From Cruorifilaria tuberocauda (taxonomy: Eukaryota > Nematoda > Chromadorea > Rhabditida > Onchocercidae), in the NCBI GenBank assembly GCA_013365365.1, contig JABVXU010000019.1, positions 1-64,000 of the forward strand: a stretch of DNA of 64,000 nucleotides, given 5' to 3'. Of this stretch, positions 1 to 19,300 are shown piece by piece. Positions within the stretch are counted from its first letter, which is position 1; each line of letters starts with the position of its first letter. The notes beneath the pieces were generated by a model. That model was not told the DNA's origin. It ran no database searches and worked only from the letters and a program-made list of their open reading frames with translations. The position numbers were made by a program, and so were the translations under genes.

Positions 1-463
1 ACGAGAAATCTAAATTAAGAGCTCAAGTACTAAAATTAAGTTGGCTAACAACGTTCTTTTATCATTGCTGTAATTTATCAGGTAAAGAAAATACATATCT
101 CTGTAATGATAATCATATCACGCCTCAATTGTGCCAACAGTTTCCGTTTTCGTTATAGAAATATCAGAAAATATGTTATGGTGTAGTATGAATTCAAGAG
201 ATTCATGAGGTCAAAGTTTAAATAACTTTTTATTAAAGAAGCTTCTTGAATAAGCAAAAAGCGCTAGGCGGACTAAGTGAAGCTTAAGAGAGTGGAAGTT
301 TAATGATCGAATTTTGTTAGATTAAAGCTATGTAGATAGTCCAGAAAACTCTGAACCCTCTTATCCTCTCATTGATTTCATCGCTTCTCTTCTTGCCTCT
401 GCCATATCTTTCTTCCTCTTCCATCAGTTCCTCTACTACATCCTCCAAACCATGTATTCATTA

Positions 464-521
464 CGTGTGTGTGTGTGTTTATTGTGTATGTATGTGTGTA
501 TGTGTGTATGTGTATGTGTAC
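464..521. repeat. GT/GTAT microsatellite
   Basis: A run of (GT)n interrupted by GTAT units. It can encode a V/C/Y-rich peptide in one frame, which is an artefact of the repeat and not evidence of a gene. Confidence 0.9.
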
Positions 522-1039
522 ATCAAACTTATAGAAGCATTTTTGCTTAAGCGTACTTCACTTCAAACAGACATTTCATTATTTCGTCGAGTTTAAGCTA
601 TAAATGAATGAGTGTGAGGAGTGGAAGTTTTGTTAACAGCAAACTGACGTTTAATGGTCGATAGTTAGGCTGTCCTCTCACGCTTTTTCGGGCTATTTTA
701 TATATTGTCAAATTCTTTCCTTAGGCTCAAATGCAATTGATAATCGACCAAGTTGTCTAAGCACCGATTTGCTCGATATCCCTCCAATCAGCAGTAACTT
801 TATTTGATTCATTGAAATCAAATCCTATCGTGAAGGAAAAATCTTTAGCCACTTTTTTCTTTCTAGCTTTAGCTTCATATCTTTCTCCTCTGCTCTTCTC
901 TTCTTTCCCTTCATTGCTTCATCATCGCTCATTAATTACAAAAGTTGTGAGCAGTCATATCCAAAGTCTCCTGGAATTCCTCCCAATCACTTAATATTTA
1001 TACATATATGCATATATTCGTACGTATGAATATGCGTAT

Positions 1040-1108
1040 ATACATGCACACGCACATATATATACACACACACACACACACACGCAACACATACACACAC
1101 GCACACAA
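1040..1108. repeat. CA/TA microsatellite
   Basis: Alternating (CA)n with an internal (TA)n stretch and CG interruptions. It is the complementary class of the GT tracts on either side at about 464-521 and 1388-1432, so the three tracts could base-pair in single strands. Confidence 0.9.
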
Positions 1109-1387
1109 CTCTTAGTTGTGACGGTCTGGTTGGAAGAGGAGGAGGAACACGGAGCTGCGGCGCAATAAGTAGCTGAAGCAGCAACCATCCGGCGGTAGCT
1201 TCCTTCTGGATTAATCAATCCTCTTCGATTGGGATGTGTTTGAGAGGGAGTGAATAAATGGGCAGTGTAGGAATCTCACTACCCTTGAAATCACATCGAT
1301 TATATCCAACTCGAAGTTAGAGGAGCAACTTCCACACTGAACCGCTGAACAACTTGTAAGTTACTTTAGTGTCTCCTCCAGATATCC

Positions 1388-1432
1388 GTGTCTGCGTGTG
1401 TGCGTGTGCGTGTTGCGTGTGTGCGTGTGTGT
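1388..1432. repeat. GT/GC microsatellite
   Basis: Repeated TGTGCG/TGCGTG units, an imperfect (GT)n array with interspersed C. It lies about 280 nt downstream of the CA tract. Confidence 0.85.
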
Positions 1433-4347
1433 TTGGTTTCAGTTGAACTTGGTAAGTTATTTCAAAGTGTTCAATCATCCCACCTCCTCCTCCCCCTCAC
1501 ACCTCCTCCATATCCTTTACATTCCACATTTTCACTTATTATAATATTCATATTTATTTTCAAATTGTTTTTTAATTACAACAATCATTTGGAACTTTCA
1601 AAAGACATTTCCATATTGAATGAAAGGAGACAGTTAGCTATTAATCTTTCGAAATCAAAGGCATCACTTTTTTGAGTAAATGTGAATCTCATTTCAACTC
1701 TTATTATAGTTAGTTAAAAAGTACATGAATTGGCGATTTGTTCAACTTTTGTTTTCACTTTCCTCAAATTCTTCTTTTATTCTGATGTTTTCTTCACATT
1801 GAAATACCGATCGTTTGAGTGTTTCCTTATGATTGAGCCTCATTTATTTCTTATGCAATTAAGATTTTATCATATTTTGATCTTCTCTATCTTTTTTCAC
1901 GGCAAATCATACCAGCGAACGGCTTCTTATAACTGTCATGGACAATATTTTCCATCTCCCTAATTTACCATTTATCTAAAATGTAACAGATATGAAAAAT
2001 AATTTGACTGCACATCTCTCCTGCGTTACACAGCCTTAGTTAGTTCTTATCCTGACAACTTCCACTCAATCCATTAAGTCACTTGTCGCTATTCATTTGA
2101 GCATCCAATTTTCTCAGATTACTCTTTCATTTGCAGTTTTCACTGTTGCAACTTTCTCCTTCTATTATTTTAAACTTATGTCTCATTTCCAATAGCTCAT
2201 CTTCTTACTTCCAGTCTTAATTGTGAAAAAATTTTTTCACTTCTTAAAACAAATCGAACTTCAATTTTTATTATTCAAGGATAACCGATATAGCTATCAA
2301 TATCGAATTGCATTTACTATTACCCACGTTTAGGAAATTGCATTTTAATTACATTTATATAAAAGTAAACAAAACGACAAGATGTGATTGATCATATTCA
2401 TATTGATTTGAAATTTTCGTGCAAGAAGGGATACCTCAAAATTAGCAATAATATAATCGAATCATTTATAAAAAGAGAAAACCTTCTAACAAACTGCGAT
2501 AATTTCATATCTGTTACATTTTATCATTAACTAATTTCAGTGAGTTGAGAAAGCTATCTTCGATAAAAGCTTCTTGCTTTTTTTTAATCCTCGCAGAATC
2601 ATTCACTCATCATTTTCTGTTACACTTCTATTGACAATATTTACTTTCTTCTTTTTCTTTCCTACAATTCCTCACGGAAACTATCAAATACCAATTTCAT
2701 CGATATTTCAACGATTAAATAATATATTTTGATATTGGTGCATTGATTATCTTGAATAATTTCATCGGTTATCTACTCTTAGTCAATATCCAAAATTTTT
2801 AAATGTGATATTATTCAACATTTAAAAGCGTATCAGTATATTGTTATGGTAAAAATTTATTCATTCAACTTTTAAACAGTGATTTCCAACGTTACTAGAT
2901 TACAAACCGATATAAATTTGAATATGTGGTATTTGTGACTATTTTTCAATACTAAATAACTGTTGACTGCTTTGCTAAATTAGGATTTCATATCCTTTAC
3001 AGAAACGTCTCATATCGCTCTTAATTTTGTTCGTAAAATTACTGATTTTATTCAATAATTCAATAAGATTTAAACCATTCTATAATATTTCATATTATAT
3101 CCTATCACTTAAAACAACGGAAATATTCTTTGCTGAATGAATTCTATACTTTGACAGGTTTCATATTAAAGTGTAGGGTTTATTTTGTACACAATCTTAA
3201 GTTGAATTTAACTGAAAATTAGGCTCACTGTATTAAATAACATAATTCTGTCCTGGAATAATATGCTATTCATTTCATACTTTCTCAGTTTGAAAGCACT
3301 TTTTGGTAGAGAGAAAATGAGATTGAAAATCTCGAGTTTTTATTCGTTACATTTGCATGCACTTATAATTCATGAGAAATCAATAAAATGCAGCAAATAT
3401 AAGAAAAAATGATCACTTCTTTTTTTAAAAAATCTGTTCGAAAATGATGGTACAGTTCTATTACTGAAGATTTTTTCAATCCAATTTTTTTTCAAATCCG
3501 TATTTTCTTGAGCTTAAAACGAATCTTTGCTCTGCATTATTGCTTTCAGTTATACTTCAGAGGCAAAGGATAATTTAGCATATTATTAAATGTTGAAAAT
3601 GCTGAATTAACTGATAATCATTTAATAATCGTATAGTACTAAAATAAATATAGAGATATAATGATAAGATATTTTCTTCTTAATTCATAATTTCTTATGA
3701 AAAAGAAAAGGGTCGATAAGTTTTGAATGATTGATTAATGCAATCAATAAATTATCATTTTCCATTTGATTTATTCGTTAAATGAGAGAGCGGAATATTT
3801 CTTCATTCATGAACGACTGAAAATTCTTCACGAATCATTTCCCCCTGATTTTTTATATTCAAAAATGCAAAAAGTTAATCTTATTGGAAATGTCTGAAAG
3901 AAGTTCTATGCTATAAATCTCTTTATTTGCAAAACTTCGAAAAAAATTCTCTTTGCAAACAACAGTTAAAATGTGTCGTTGATTGATTATATTAAAAGTG
4001 TTACTTTACTTCGAAAACAATTTTTTAATTTGAATTTGAAATTATTTTTATTAAATTCTTCCATAAAACTACGAAGTATTTTTGTTATAATATTCTATAA
4101 GAAGAAAATGCTTAGACAAAAGTTGGGTTATATTTCATTGCACCAAATAATCCCAATTCCGATAGCATCCTCAATATTGGCGCAATTATTTAAGTAGTGC
4201 ATGGATAGCAAAGAGATGCTGATGGAATTCAAATACTTTAAGATAATCAGTTATTTGTGTCTCTTATAATTTACTACTAATCAGTCAGTCATACATGACA
4301 CTTAGCAATTATGTTAACTTTTTACTTCAACAATCTTGTTCGTTTGA

Positions 4348-11943
<7,596 letters not shown>

Positions 11944-11980
11944 GTTAGTCATTATCTTTTTTGTCATTTATGGCATGTAG

Positions 11981-12399
11981 AGAGATTACTACTTTTCACA
12001 GATCTTAGAATTGCTTTTATTGCTTGCTTAATAAGTTATTAGAACAAATTTTCATGGAATTCGATGAAGCATAGTTTCTCTATTGATAAAATTTTACCCC
12101 TTCAGACTTGTGTTTGGCATTCTCTCTACAGATTATCTCCTTTAGCCACACAAATGCCACAGGAATTTGGAATAATATGAAATTACATCATTTTAATCCA
12201 TTATTTTTTAATCATACATATTCGTAAGCTGAAGCTACCATTTGTAGTACTTCTATTATATTTACTTATTTTCTGCCACTAGTTAATTTCATATTTCTCA
12301 GTTCTGTATAATCGTGATAATTTGGAAAGATTTATTCATCTTGTTCTTAATGCCCAAGAAACTTTTTCTTTTTTGGAAAAGTATGTATCCATCATTGTA
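11981..12399 (+). other. Candidate regions for the junctophilin terminal exon (membrane anchor)
   Basis: After exon end 11943 (phase 0) three in-phase endings are possible. First, a 58-nt intron with TTTTCACAG at 12001, then exon 12002-12031 encoding ILELLLLLA and stop. Second, a 37-nt intron ending TGTAG at 11980, then exon 11981-12031 encoding RDYYFSQILELLLLLA and stop. Third, an acceptor TTTCTCAG at 12301, then exon 12302-12400 beginning FCIIVIIWKDLFILFL and ending PSL and stop. All are hydrophobic, as the family anchor requires. The first two are short for a full transmembrane span. I cannot choose between them without transcript data. Confidence 0.4.
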
Positions 12400-12400
12400 G

Positions 12401-15400
12401 GCGTGGATAATACGGTGGAAAATGCCGCTCATGCTTTCAATGGCGAATATTTTCCTTTTAATGGTTTTCTATAATCTTCTTACTTACGAAAAACGAACGC
12501 GTGAACGTCGATGACACATACCATGCATGCGTGTCTTCTTGGAATGATAATGCAATAAAATGTTTTAAATATCGATGAATGGTGCTAACAAACCGGTGAT
12601 ATGATTATTGCAGTGATGATTTACTGGATATTTAATTGTTCCAGTGTACTTCGAAAGAATGTATGCTCGTTATATGATGCATTTCAGGAGGCCGGTGATA
12701 TCAGGTACACCTGGCACCTTTGTAAAATATTACAACTTTGTGAACAAGCTTGGGAAAAGAAAGCAAAAATCATTGGTTATAGTTTAATGAACTAGATATA
12801 TGTCTTAGAAAAAGAGAAGAAAACTGTAGAAATCGAAAAAAGAATGAGCACAGTTACTTTCAGTACATTACGGAATCAAGTATAATGCTCCAGCGCAGCT
12901 GTGTAATTTTGAAAAAAGTAAGGCAAATATAACAAGGATTTTTATTGAGAACCAAATGCGGAGGTACATGAATGGCAGACAGAGTGGTATAGATTTGATT
13001 GAATCGGCGGAATGCTATGTGAACTGATTACAATTTCTGAAATGCGCCAAGTAAATATAAAACAAATATATTTAGTAGTAATAAAAATAACGGAAGCTAT
13101 GAAGTAAATGATACAAGCATGAAAGATGAATATGAAGTATGATGGATTTTGTCGATAGGCAGGCAAATGAAAAATGAAGTCGATGAGAAAAAGATATATT
13201 TCGATTTGGTTACACTACGCTAGGCCAAAGTCCTTTAGCAGCATAACTATGATGATAGGAGATGTCCCAGATTCTAGTTACTGCTTTTATACATATAATT
13301 TGTTTAAATGTATACTTTAAGTACAGTCCTCTCAAATCTGTTGTTTAGAAAATTTATTCTAATTTCGAATTTCAATTGACAAAAGAACGCAGCACAAAAG
13401 ATACTTTTTTTGCCTTGCCTAATTTTTTGTTTTTCCGCAAAGCTTTTTTTCCCAAGTTTCATCCTCTAATTACTATTGTTTTGTTATGACACGCGCATAA
13501 CACTGCCAGGTCTTTCTAACAAAAGAAAAATTCCGCAGACTATTCATACGAATGTCTCTCAAAAGTTTGTTGCTATTCGATTCATTTATAATTACCTAAT
13601 ATTAAACCATTATGATGTCGTTTTCATTTTGTCGTTATATATGAGATAATTTAATGCCTTACCTTTATTAATTTCTGGAAGTTTTACGGTTTTTCGAGAC
13701 TTATTTCCGCAAAATTTTGTTTTCTCTTTTGTCGCAATTTTCAATTTCATTACATGTTTAAAATGTTGAGGCCTTATTGACAATGTTATTTTTCACTAAA
13801 TCAGAAAAGGTATAAAAGGATTGTAGGATGCTTTAAACATTCTACATTTTACAATGCAAAAGTGTTGTTGGCGGACCTTTAACTGATGCAGCTGATATTT
13901 CAGAAACGTCTGCTAATACCTAAAGTTTTCTCAGCGAGATAGCATGTTCAGACATCGTTACTAAGTGAGAAAAATACTTGTGGAGAGAATTGGGAAGAGG
14001 GAGGTAACTCTGCCATTGGTAGATATATTTGTCGTAGAAAATTTTCGAAAGAACATAATTGTTTCACGGGCAATAATTTGTTATATAGATTTGTTGAAAG
14101 ATTGTTCTCTGCGGTGAAATGTGAAGTTGATGGCACCAATAAAAGAATTATCGATGATTGATTGATTGATTGATCAAGAGTTGAGGAGAAATTTATTCGG
14201 AAAGTGGAGAACACTCTTTTTGGTTCGGTGGGATTTGCTCCCCGATTCGGTAGTAGGTCTCCATAAGAAACATTATTTGAATATAATAATAGATTTAAAT
14301 TTAAATAATTTAAATAAAAAAAACCGCATTTGTAGGAAAAGATGAGATTTGTGTGATATTATAGAGATCATATATAAGGATCGACAATACAAAAATAATC
14401 ATATAAATGATTTCATATTGTAAAATTTTTCGGGTTTTCCAATAATAATTTCCACTAACAATATCCACAGTTCTAGAAGATATAAAGGAAAGATTAGTCT
14501 CGGGGAGAAGCCCTTATATCATGGCGCATGGGTGAAAAGGAATACATTTGAAGGACGATGGAAATGCTGACATGACACACGTCTATCACACCTGCCATGA
14601 TTAAGTATCTCATTAATGATAATACTTGATATCAGCGGCAAAGGATCTCTCGTGGCTCTCAGCTCAGTTTTCGACTAATTCCCCGCACGTCACTTTTACG
14701 AGACGATCCTAGGACTATTCTGCGTGTCACGGGGATGAATTCAATCGTTCTTAACAATATTATCTTAATAGTACTCAACGAATGATTTGATTTGAAGAGT
14801 ATCCTAGAATACTTCATCTCAGAATCTTCGAAATACACCGCTACCCATTTGAGAGAAAAATGACACCTCATTGTCACGGTTGGAGAGACAATGATTTTCG
14901 TAGTGAGCTACTGGCATAGCCACGTAAGGTTTGACGAAGATGAAGCAGCGCAGTGTGGCTTGTCAGTTCGTTTTTCCCGCGTATAAGGGAAACAACGTGT
15001 ACAGGGTGGGCAAAAGATATCGCGGGAAACTTTTGCAATAATTAGGTAGGAAAAGTTAGTAACATATATTATCTTTCTCCATTAGCTCATCGGATCGCGA
15101 TAATTAGCATTACTAATGTTATGCAGCTCCGATCGATTTTCTGGGGGAATAGAATACTCTTAGATCAACTGCTTTGCGCCATGCTTCAATACGGTATTTC
15201 CGTATTATTCTTTATTTCAATTTTTTTCCTTAATATGGTATGTTGGTGGTTTCTGGGCTCATTTTTTTCTGTTTCAAAATCATTTATTTTCAGTTGATTG
15301 ATTACTGTCATTTTTATGATATGCTGTTATTATTGTAATTTATAAAAGAATATCACTTCCAAAGTAATAGCGAAAATGATTCGATGCAAATTAGCGCAAA

Positions 15401-16304
15401 AGCTGCAAGATGAGAAACATTGTATGAATATGGGATGATATTCATTCATTTATAATATCAGTCGAAAGAGCATAAATTTCTTGATGAATGAAAATAGATT
15501 CGGGACCACTTCTAATAAATAATCATGCAAATTTTGCAACCGAAATTTGGAAAACCGGTTATGAAGCTGACAGTTTAACTCTAAATGAGTTACCACAATT
15601 TGGATACAAATTTCTGCAAATTACACTGAACTGTAGTTATAAAGTTCTGAATCTTCTTAATTGTCTTGAGACTTTTCTGAATTCTGAATTTTTTAATTCA
15701 TGTAGGCAGGATTCGCATAATTTAAATATGTTTAGCTATAAGACATGTTTCCTTCCACTTTAATTCGTGTTTCCGATATGGAGTTCATCTAATGCTCTTC
15801 ATCTATTTGATATTGTGTTCCTATTCTTGTCCACAAAAAGTGGTCCCTATTTTCATGTATGATTTGAACAATTCTTTATTTGTTCACATGAAAAATGCAG
15901 AATATCATTTTTAGTTTATGTTAATTTTTTAAGAACAGCATCTTTAGTTAACATATCCTAACTGAACAGATACATTTTTACTCTATTACGATGAACAAAA
16001 GATTACTGTGAGAAGCGTACGTTCTCTTAAAGAATATAAAACCGTTCTTATAGCTAATTTCCGCGTTTATAATTGGAATCTCTTTTCCCTGATCATTATA
16101 AATTGCAAGTTTTCAGTTTTTACAATCTGACTTTCCCAACTAATATTGTTGGTAAATTTCTATTATACGTAAAGATTTTACTGACGTAGGATCTAATTAT
16201 TCCAATTAATTATTTTATTGTGTTGATTTGCAGTCTGTCTTTACAGGATAGCAGAAAATACGATAAAGTGACTGTTTCTGATATAAATGTTTATATCATA
16301 GAGA
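12401..16304. other. Spacer between junctophilin and BIRC6
   Basis: No supported exon, tRNA or rRNA was found. It holds the junctophilin 3' region and the BIRC6 upstream region. Visible items are a short (ATTG)n run near 14,155-14,175 and a locally less AT-rich stretch at about 14,640-15,180 with two E2F-like motifs. An AG at the end of GTTGATTTGCAG (about 16,233), about 70 nt before the BIRC6 ATG, could be a 5'UTR or spliced-leader acceptor. The many short open frames have no family resemblance. Confidence 0.55.
14973..15029. promoter_or_regulatory. Pair of inverted E2F-like motifs
   Basis: TTTCCCGC at 14973-14980 and GCGGGAAA at 15022-15029 match the E2F/DP consensus (TTTSSCGC) in opposite orientation, within a locally less AT-rich stretch of the spacer. 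CG dinucleotides are rare elsewhere in this spacer. The pair is about 1.3 kb before the BIRC6 start and may mark a promoter. The function is inferred from motif match only. Confidence 0.3.
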
Positions 16305-19300
16305 ATGAGCAGTAGTCCTATTCGATGTGTAGCTGCTGCACTAGCTGATTTGATTCACCGTGATAATGTTTCCACCTCAGATAGCAATGAAGAACGATTC
16401 GTTGTAGTACCAGTCATGGAGTAGGTTTTTCATAATAACTTTGACTTTAGCTTTTAAGGTTAAAATTTTTTTTTGAATAAGCACTCTAACTGAAAATTAA
16501 AGTTACTGCTAATTGGTTTCAATTGGAAAATAACGGTTATTGCTTTATTGTAGGTTACCACTTAGCTACAGTGCCTTGAATTCGCCGGAAATACTTTATC
16601 TAGATGGAACAAATCAAATACTGCTTCGGTGTATTAATGGTTTAACAATGATTTTTGATGCAGCGTTTGAAAACACAACACCTCTGGCTACATATCGTTT
16701 AAATCCGAATGCTCGGGTATATGATTGATCAGTATTTAATGATCAGTAGTCAAGTACATGTTGTAGAGATTTTGGGACTTCCAGAGTTTACTGAATTTGC
16801 AGCTTGTTACTGATTTTAACTGCATTTAAGGACGCTAAAAAGTTTTAATATCGACTATGCCAATTTTAAAACCTCAAAAACACAGCGTAATAATTTATTA
16901 GAAATACTGCACATCCGTTATGAATTTCATCAAATTTATGTTTGCAGATAATTTACAACAAACATAGCAGTACATTGGCAGTCGCAGATTCCAAAATGCT
17001 TTGCTTGCGTCAGGATTATGGTGGTACATTTCTTCTTAAGACTGCATTGAAGAGGCCATCAAATAAAACTGTTTCTGTTGAATTACCATTAGACGAGGTA
17101 GATGTTTGGTTCTCATTGAGCAAATTACCAACTGGTTTTTAATAAGATATATTGCAAAACCATGCTGAAATAAACTGCTTATTCCTTTCACTGAAATTTT
17201 TTGTGTTTTTCTGAGTGCATCGTGGGATATGTGCTTGTTAACCCTCAACATTTTCAAAGTATTCAATAAAGCTAAAAACATTTTAAATATTCTTCAAAAT
17301 AACAATCCTTTTTTAGGCTACAAAATTTCTACAAATAATTACAAATGATCCTGATTCAGAAGATATTCTGAAACAACGACCTGCTCTGCATAAATTTGCA
17401 TCACAATTACGCATCGCAGTTGCAAACTTGTCCGCTAATACTGTATATTCATTTTTGAATAATTTCTTGAATGTTATTAAATTTGTGTTGCTTTCCCTAA
17501 GTTATCCTCTGGATCATACTTTTTATTGTCGTTTTGAATATAATTCTTTTCCGGAGTATTAGATTTCTCAGAAATCGTAATATTATTACTCTCGAATTTG
17601 CGAAATAATCTGTTTGCATTGCGATTGAAAGTTACCATCACTCCTTCAACTCTCAAAAATAACAATAGTTCTATCGTAAACAAAGTAACACTAATTAGTG
17701 TTCTTGAAATTTCAGAAGTAGTTCTTTATTTTCTGTTAATGATACAACATTTGACGAAAAATGATATTAGTAAAATTAGTGTATTACTTTTCATTAAGGC
17801 ATGTGATAGGGCAGCGAAAGAAGGAAGCTTTGTTTTATTTATCAATATGCCACCTAGAAAAGTTATTTGTTAGGTTAATACACTAAAACTGAATGCATTA
17901 TGTTGATATCATAAATTGAAAAAATTGTTGATTATAGATGGAATCAGTTGTAGTAGAAACAAACGGCAAAGAACTGCTAGAGCAATTACGACCTCTGGAA
18001 ACTCCGGGGGAAAAGAATAGCACAGAAGTACCACCGGAATGGATGACTTTTATTTGGCCTTATATTTCAACGCTTGGAGAACGCGTGCGAGTAAATTTTC
18101 GTTTTATCTGTGTTTCTATCAATTTATATCTTAATTTCGATAAAACAAAATAATTCTAGGTTAAAATTTTAATTGGATTTTAGTTCTTGCAAATTGTCAA
18201 GTTTCAATCATTTTATAGCTAATGCTGAACCCAGACAATCCATATAATTTTGAATATTCACCGGAGTGGAAAGGCTTAAATAAGGATATGATGGCAAGCG
18301 AAGCAGCTCGTCGACTTACATTTCAAAACTGGCCTCATATGGAGTACAGGTATGTCAATTTATGTAATATAAGAATGGCCAAAAAAGATGAATTACTATT
18401 TCCACATATTTCATTTTTAGATGGGCTTTACCATGTCAAATGGCTGAAGCAGGATTTTATCACCAACCGAATAATGCTGGCGACGATCGAGTTCTCTGCT
18501 TTTCTTGTTTTGTTTGTTTAGTGTGTTGGGAACCTTCAGATGAACCCTGGTTCGAATTAATATCTTAGCAGAGTTAATTAAAATAATTACCTCTAAAATA
18601 ATCTAAAATTTCCTGAAAATAATAGAACATTACTAATTAAAAAAGGCTTAGAAATTCAAAACTTAAATTCTCGAAATCATGTAAAATTGATTTTATTATT
18701 CAAAGAGATAAAAAATATTCGAAAATTTCATTACACGAATGAGTTTTAGGTCTGAACACGAGCGCCATTCGCCAAAATGCCGCTTCGTGCATAATTACAC
18801 GAACCCAAATGTACCTCTGGTTTTAACAATGTCCGCTTTATCACCATTTGTTCATCATTTGCAAGTAAGTCATACATCGTCACTCGTGTTCTCAGTCGGA
18901 AGTGGAGATTGGATCGCTATAGCGAGCAAAGAATCCGCCGAAATACATCTATGGCGGATGGATAGTGTTGTGCAGGTTAATATTTCATTTTGTTTTAATG
19001 AGTTTTGTATGTGTGGCTCAGGAAATGAACAGAACTGAAATATAGTGGATTTAATGCAAGAACTACTTGATATTTATTTAAACATCTGTAAATTTTATTT
19101 TAACGAATCAATTCTTTATAGATGAAACAGTGGTTTACTTTGAATTCAGAGAAGTTCTTTTCCGCTATTCTGGATTGTATAGTGATGGAAGACGATCCAC
19201 CTCCTCGCAGAACTCAGAGAGTTACCTGGAGTGACGATCTCACGTAAATACATGCTGCTATTTTGATTTAGGATTTATAAAATCATTCCATAATTTAGAT

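Noticed and set aside
372..596. Open frame over the GT microsatellite on the plus strand
   Set aside because: The peptide is S/T-rich followed by VCVCVY repeats from the microsatellite. No splice context or family resemblance.
991..1218. Minus-strand open frames over the CA tract
   Set aside because: Most of each peptide is repeat-encoded. Only the GC-richer end (about 1120-1215) is unexplained and is reported as a finding, not a gene.
3973..4197. Plus-strand open frame before junctophilin
   Set aside because: AT-driven K/L/F/I composition, no usable splice signals and no recognisable motif.
12601..12795. Open frame with a hydrophobic start (MIIAVMIYWIF) after junctophilin
   Set aside because: Considered as the terminal junctophilin exon, but the nearest acceptor (ATTGCAG) gives TGA at once in the required phase.
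14659..14877. Minus-strand 72-codon open frame in the spacer
   Set aside because: No homology that I recognise, no conserved splice context, isolated.
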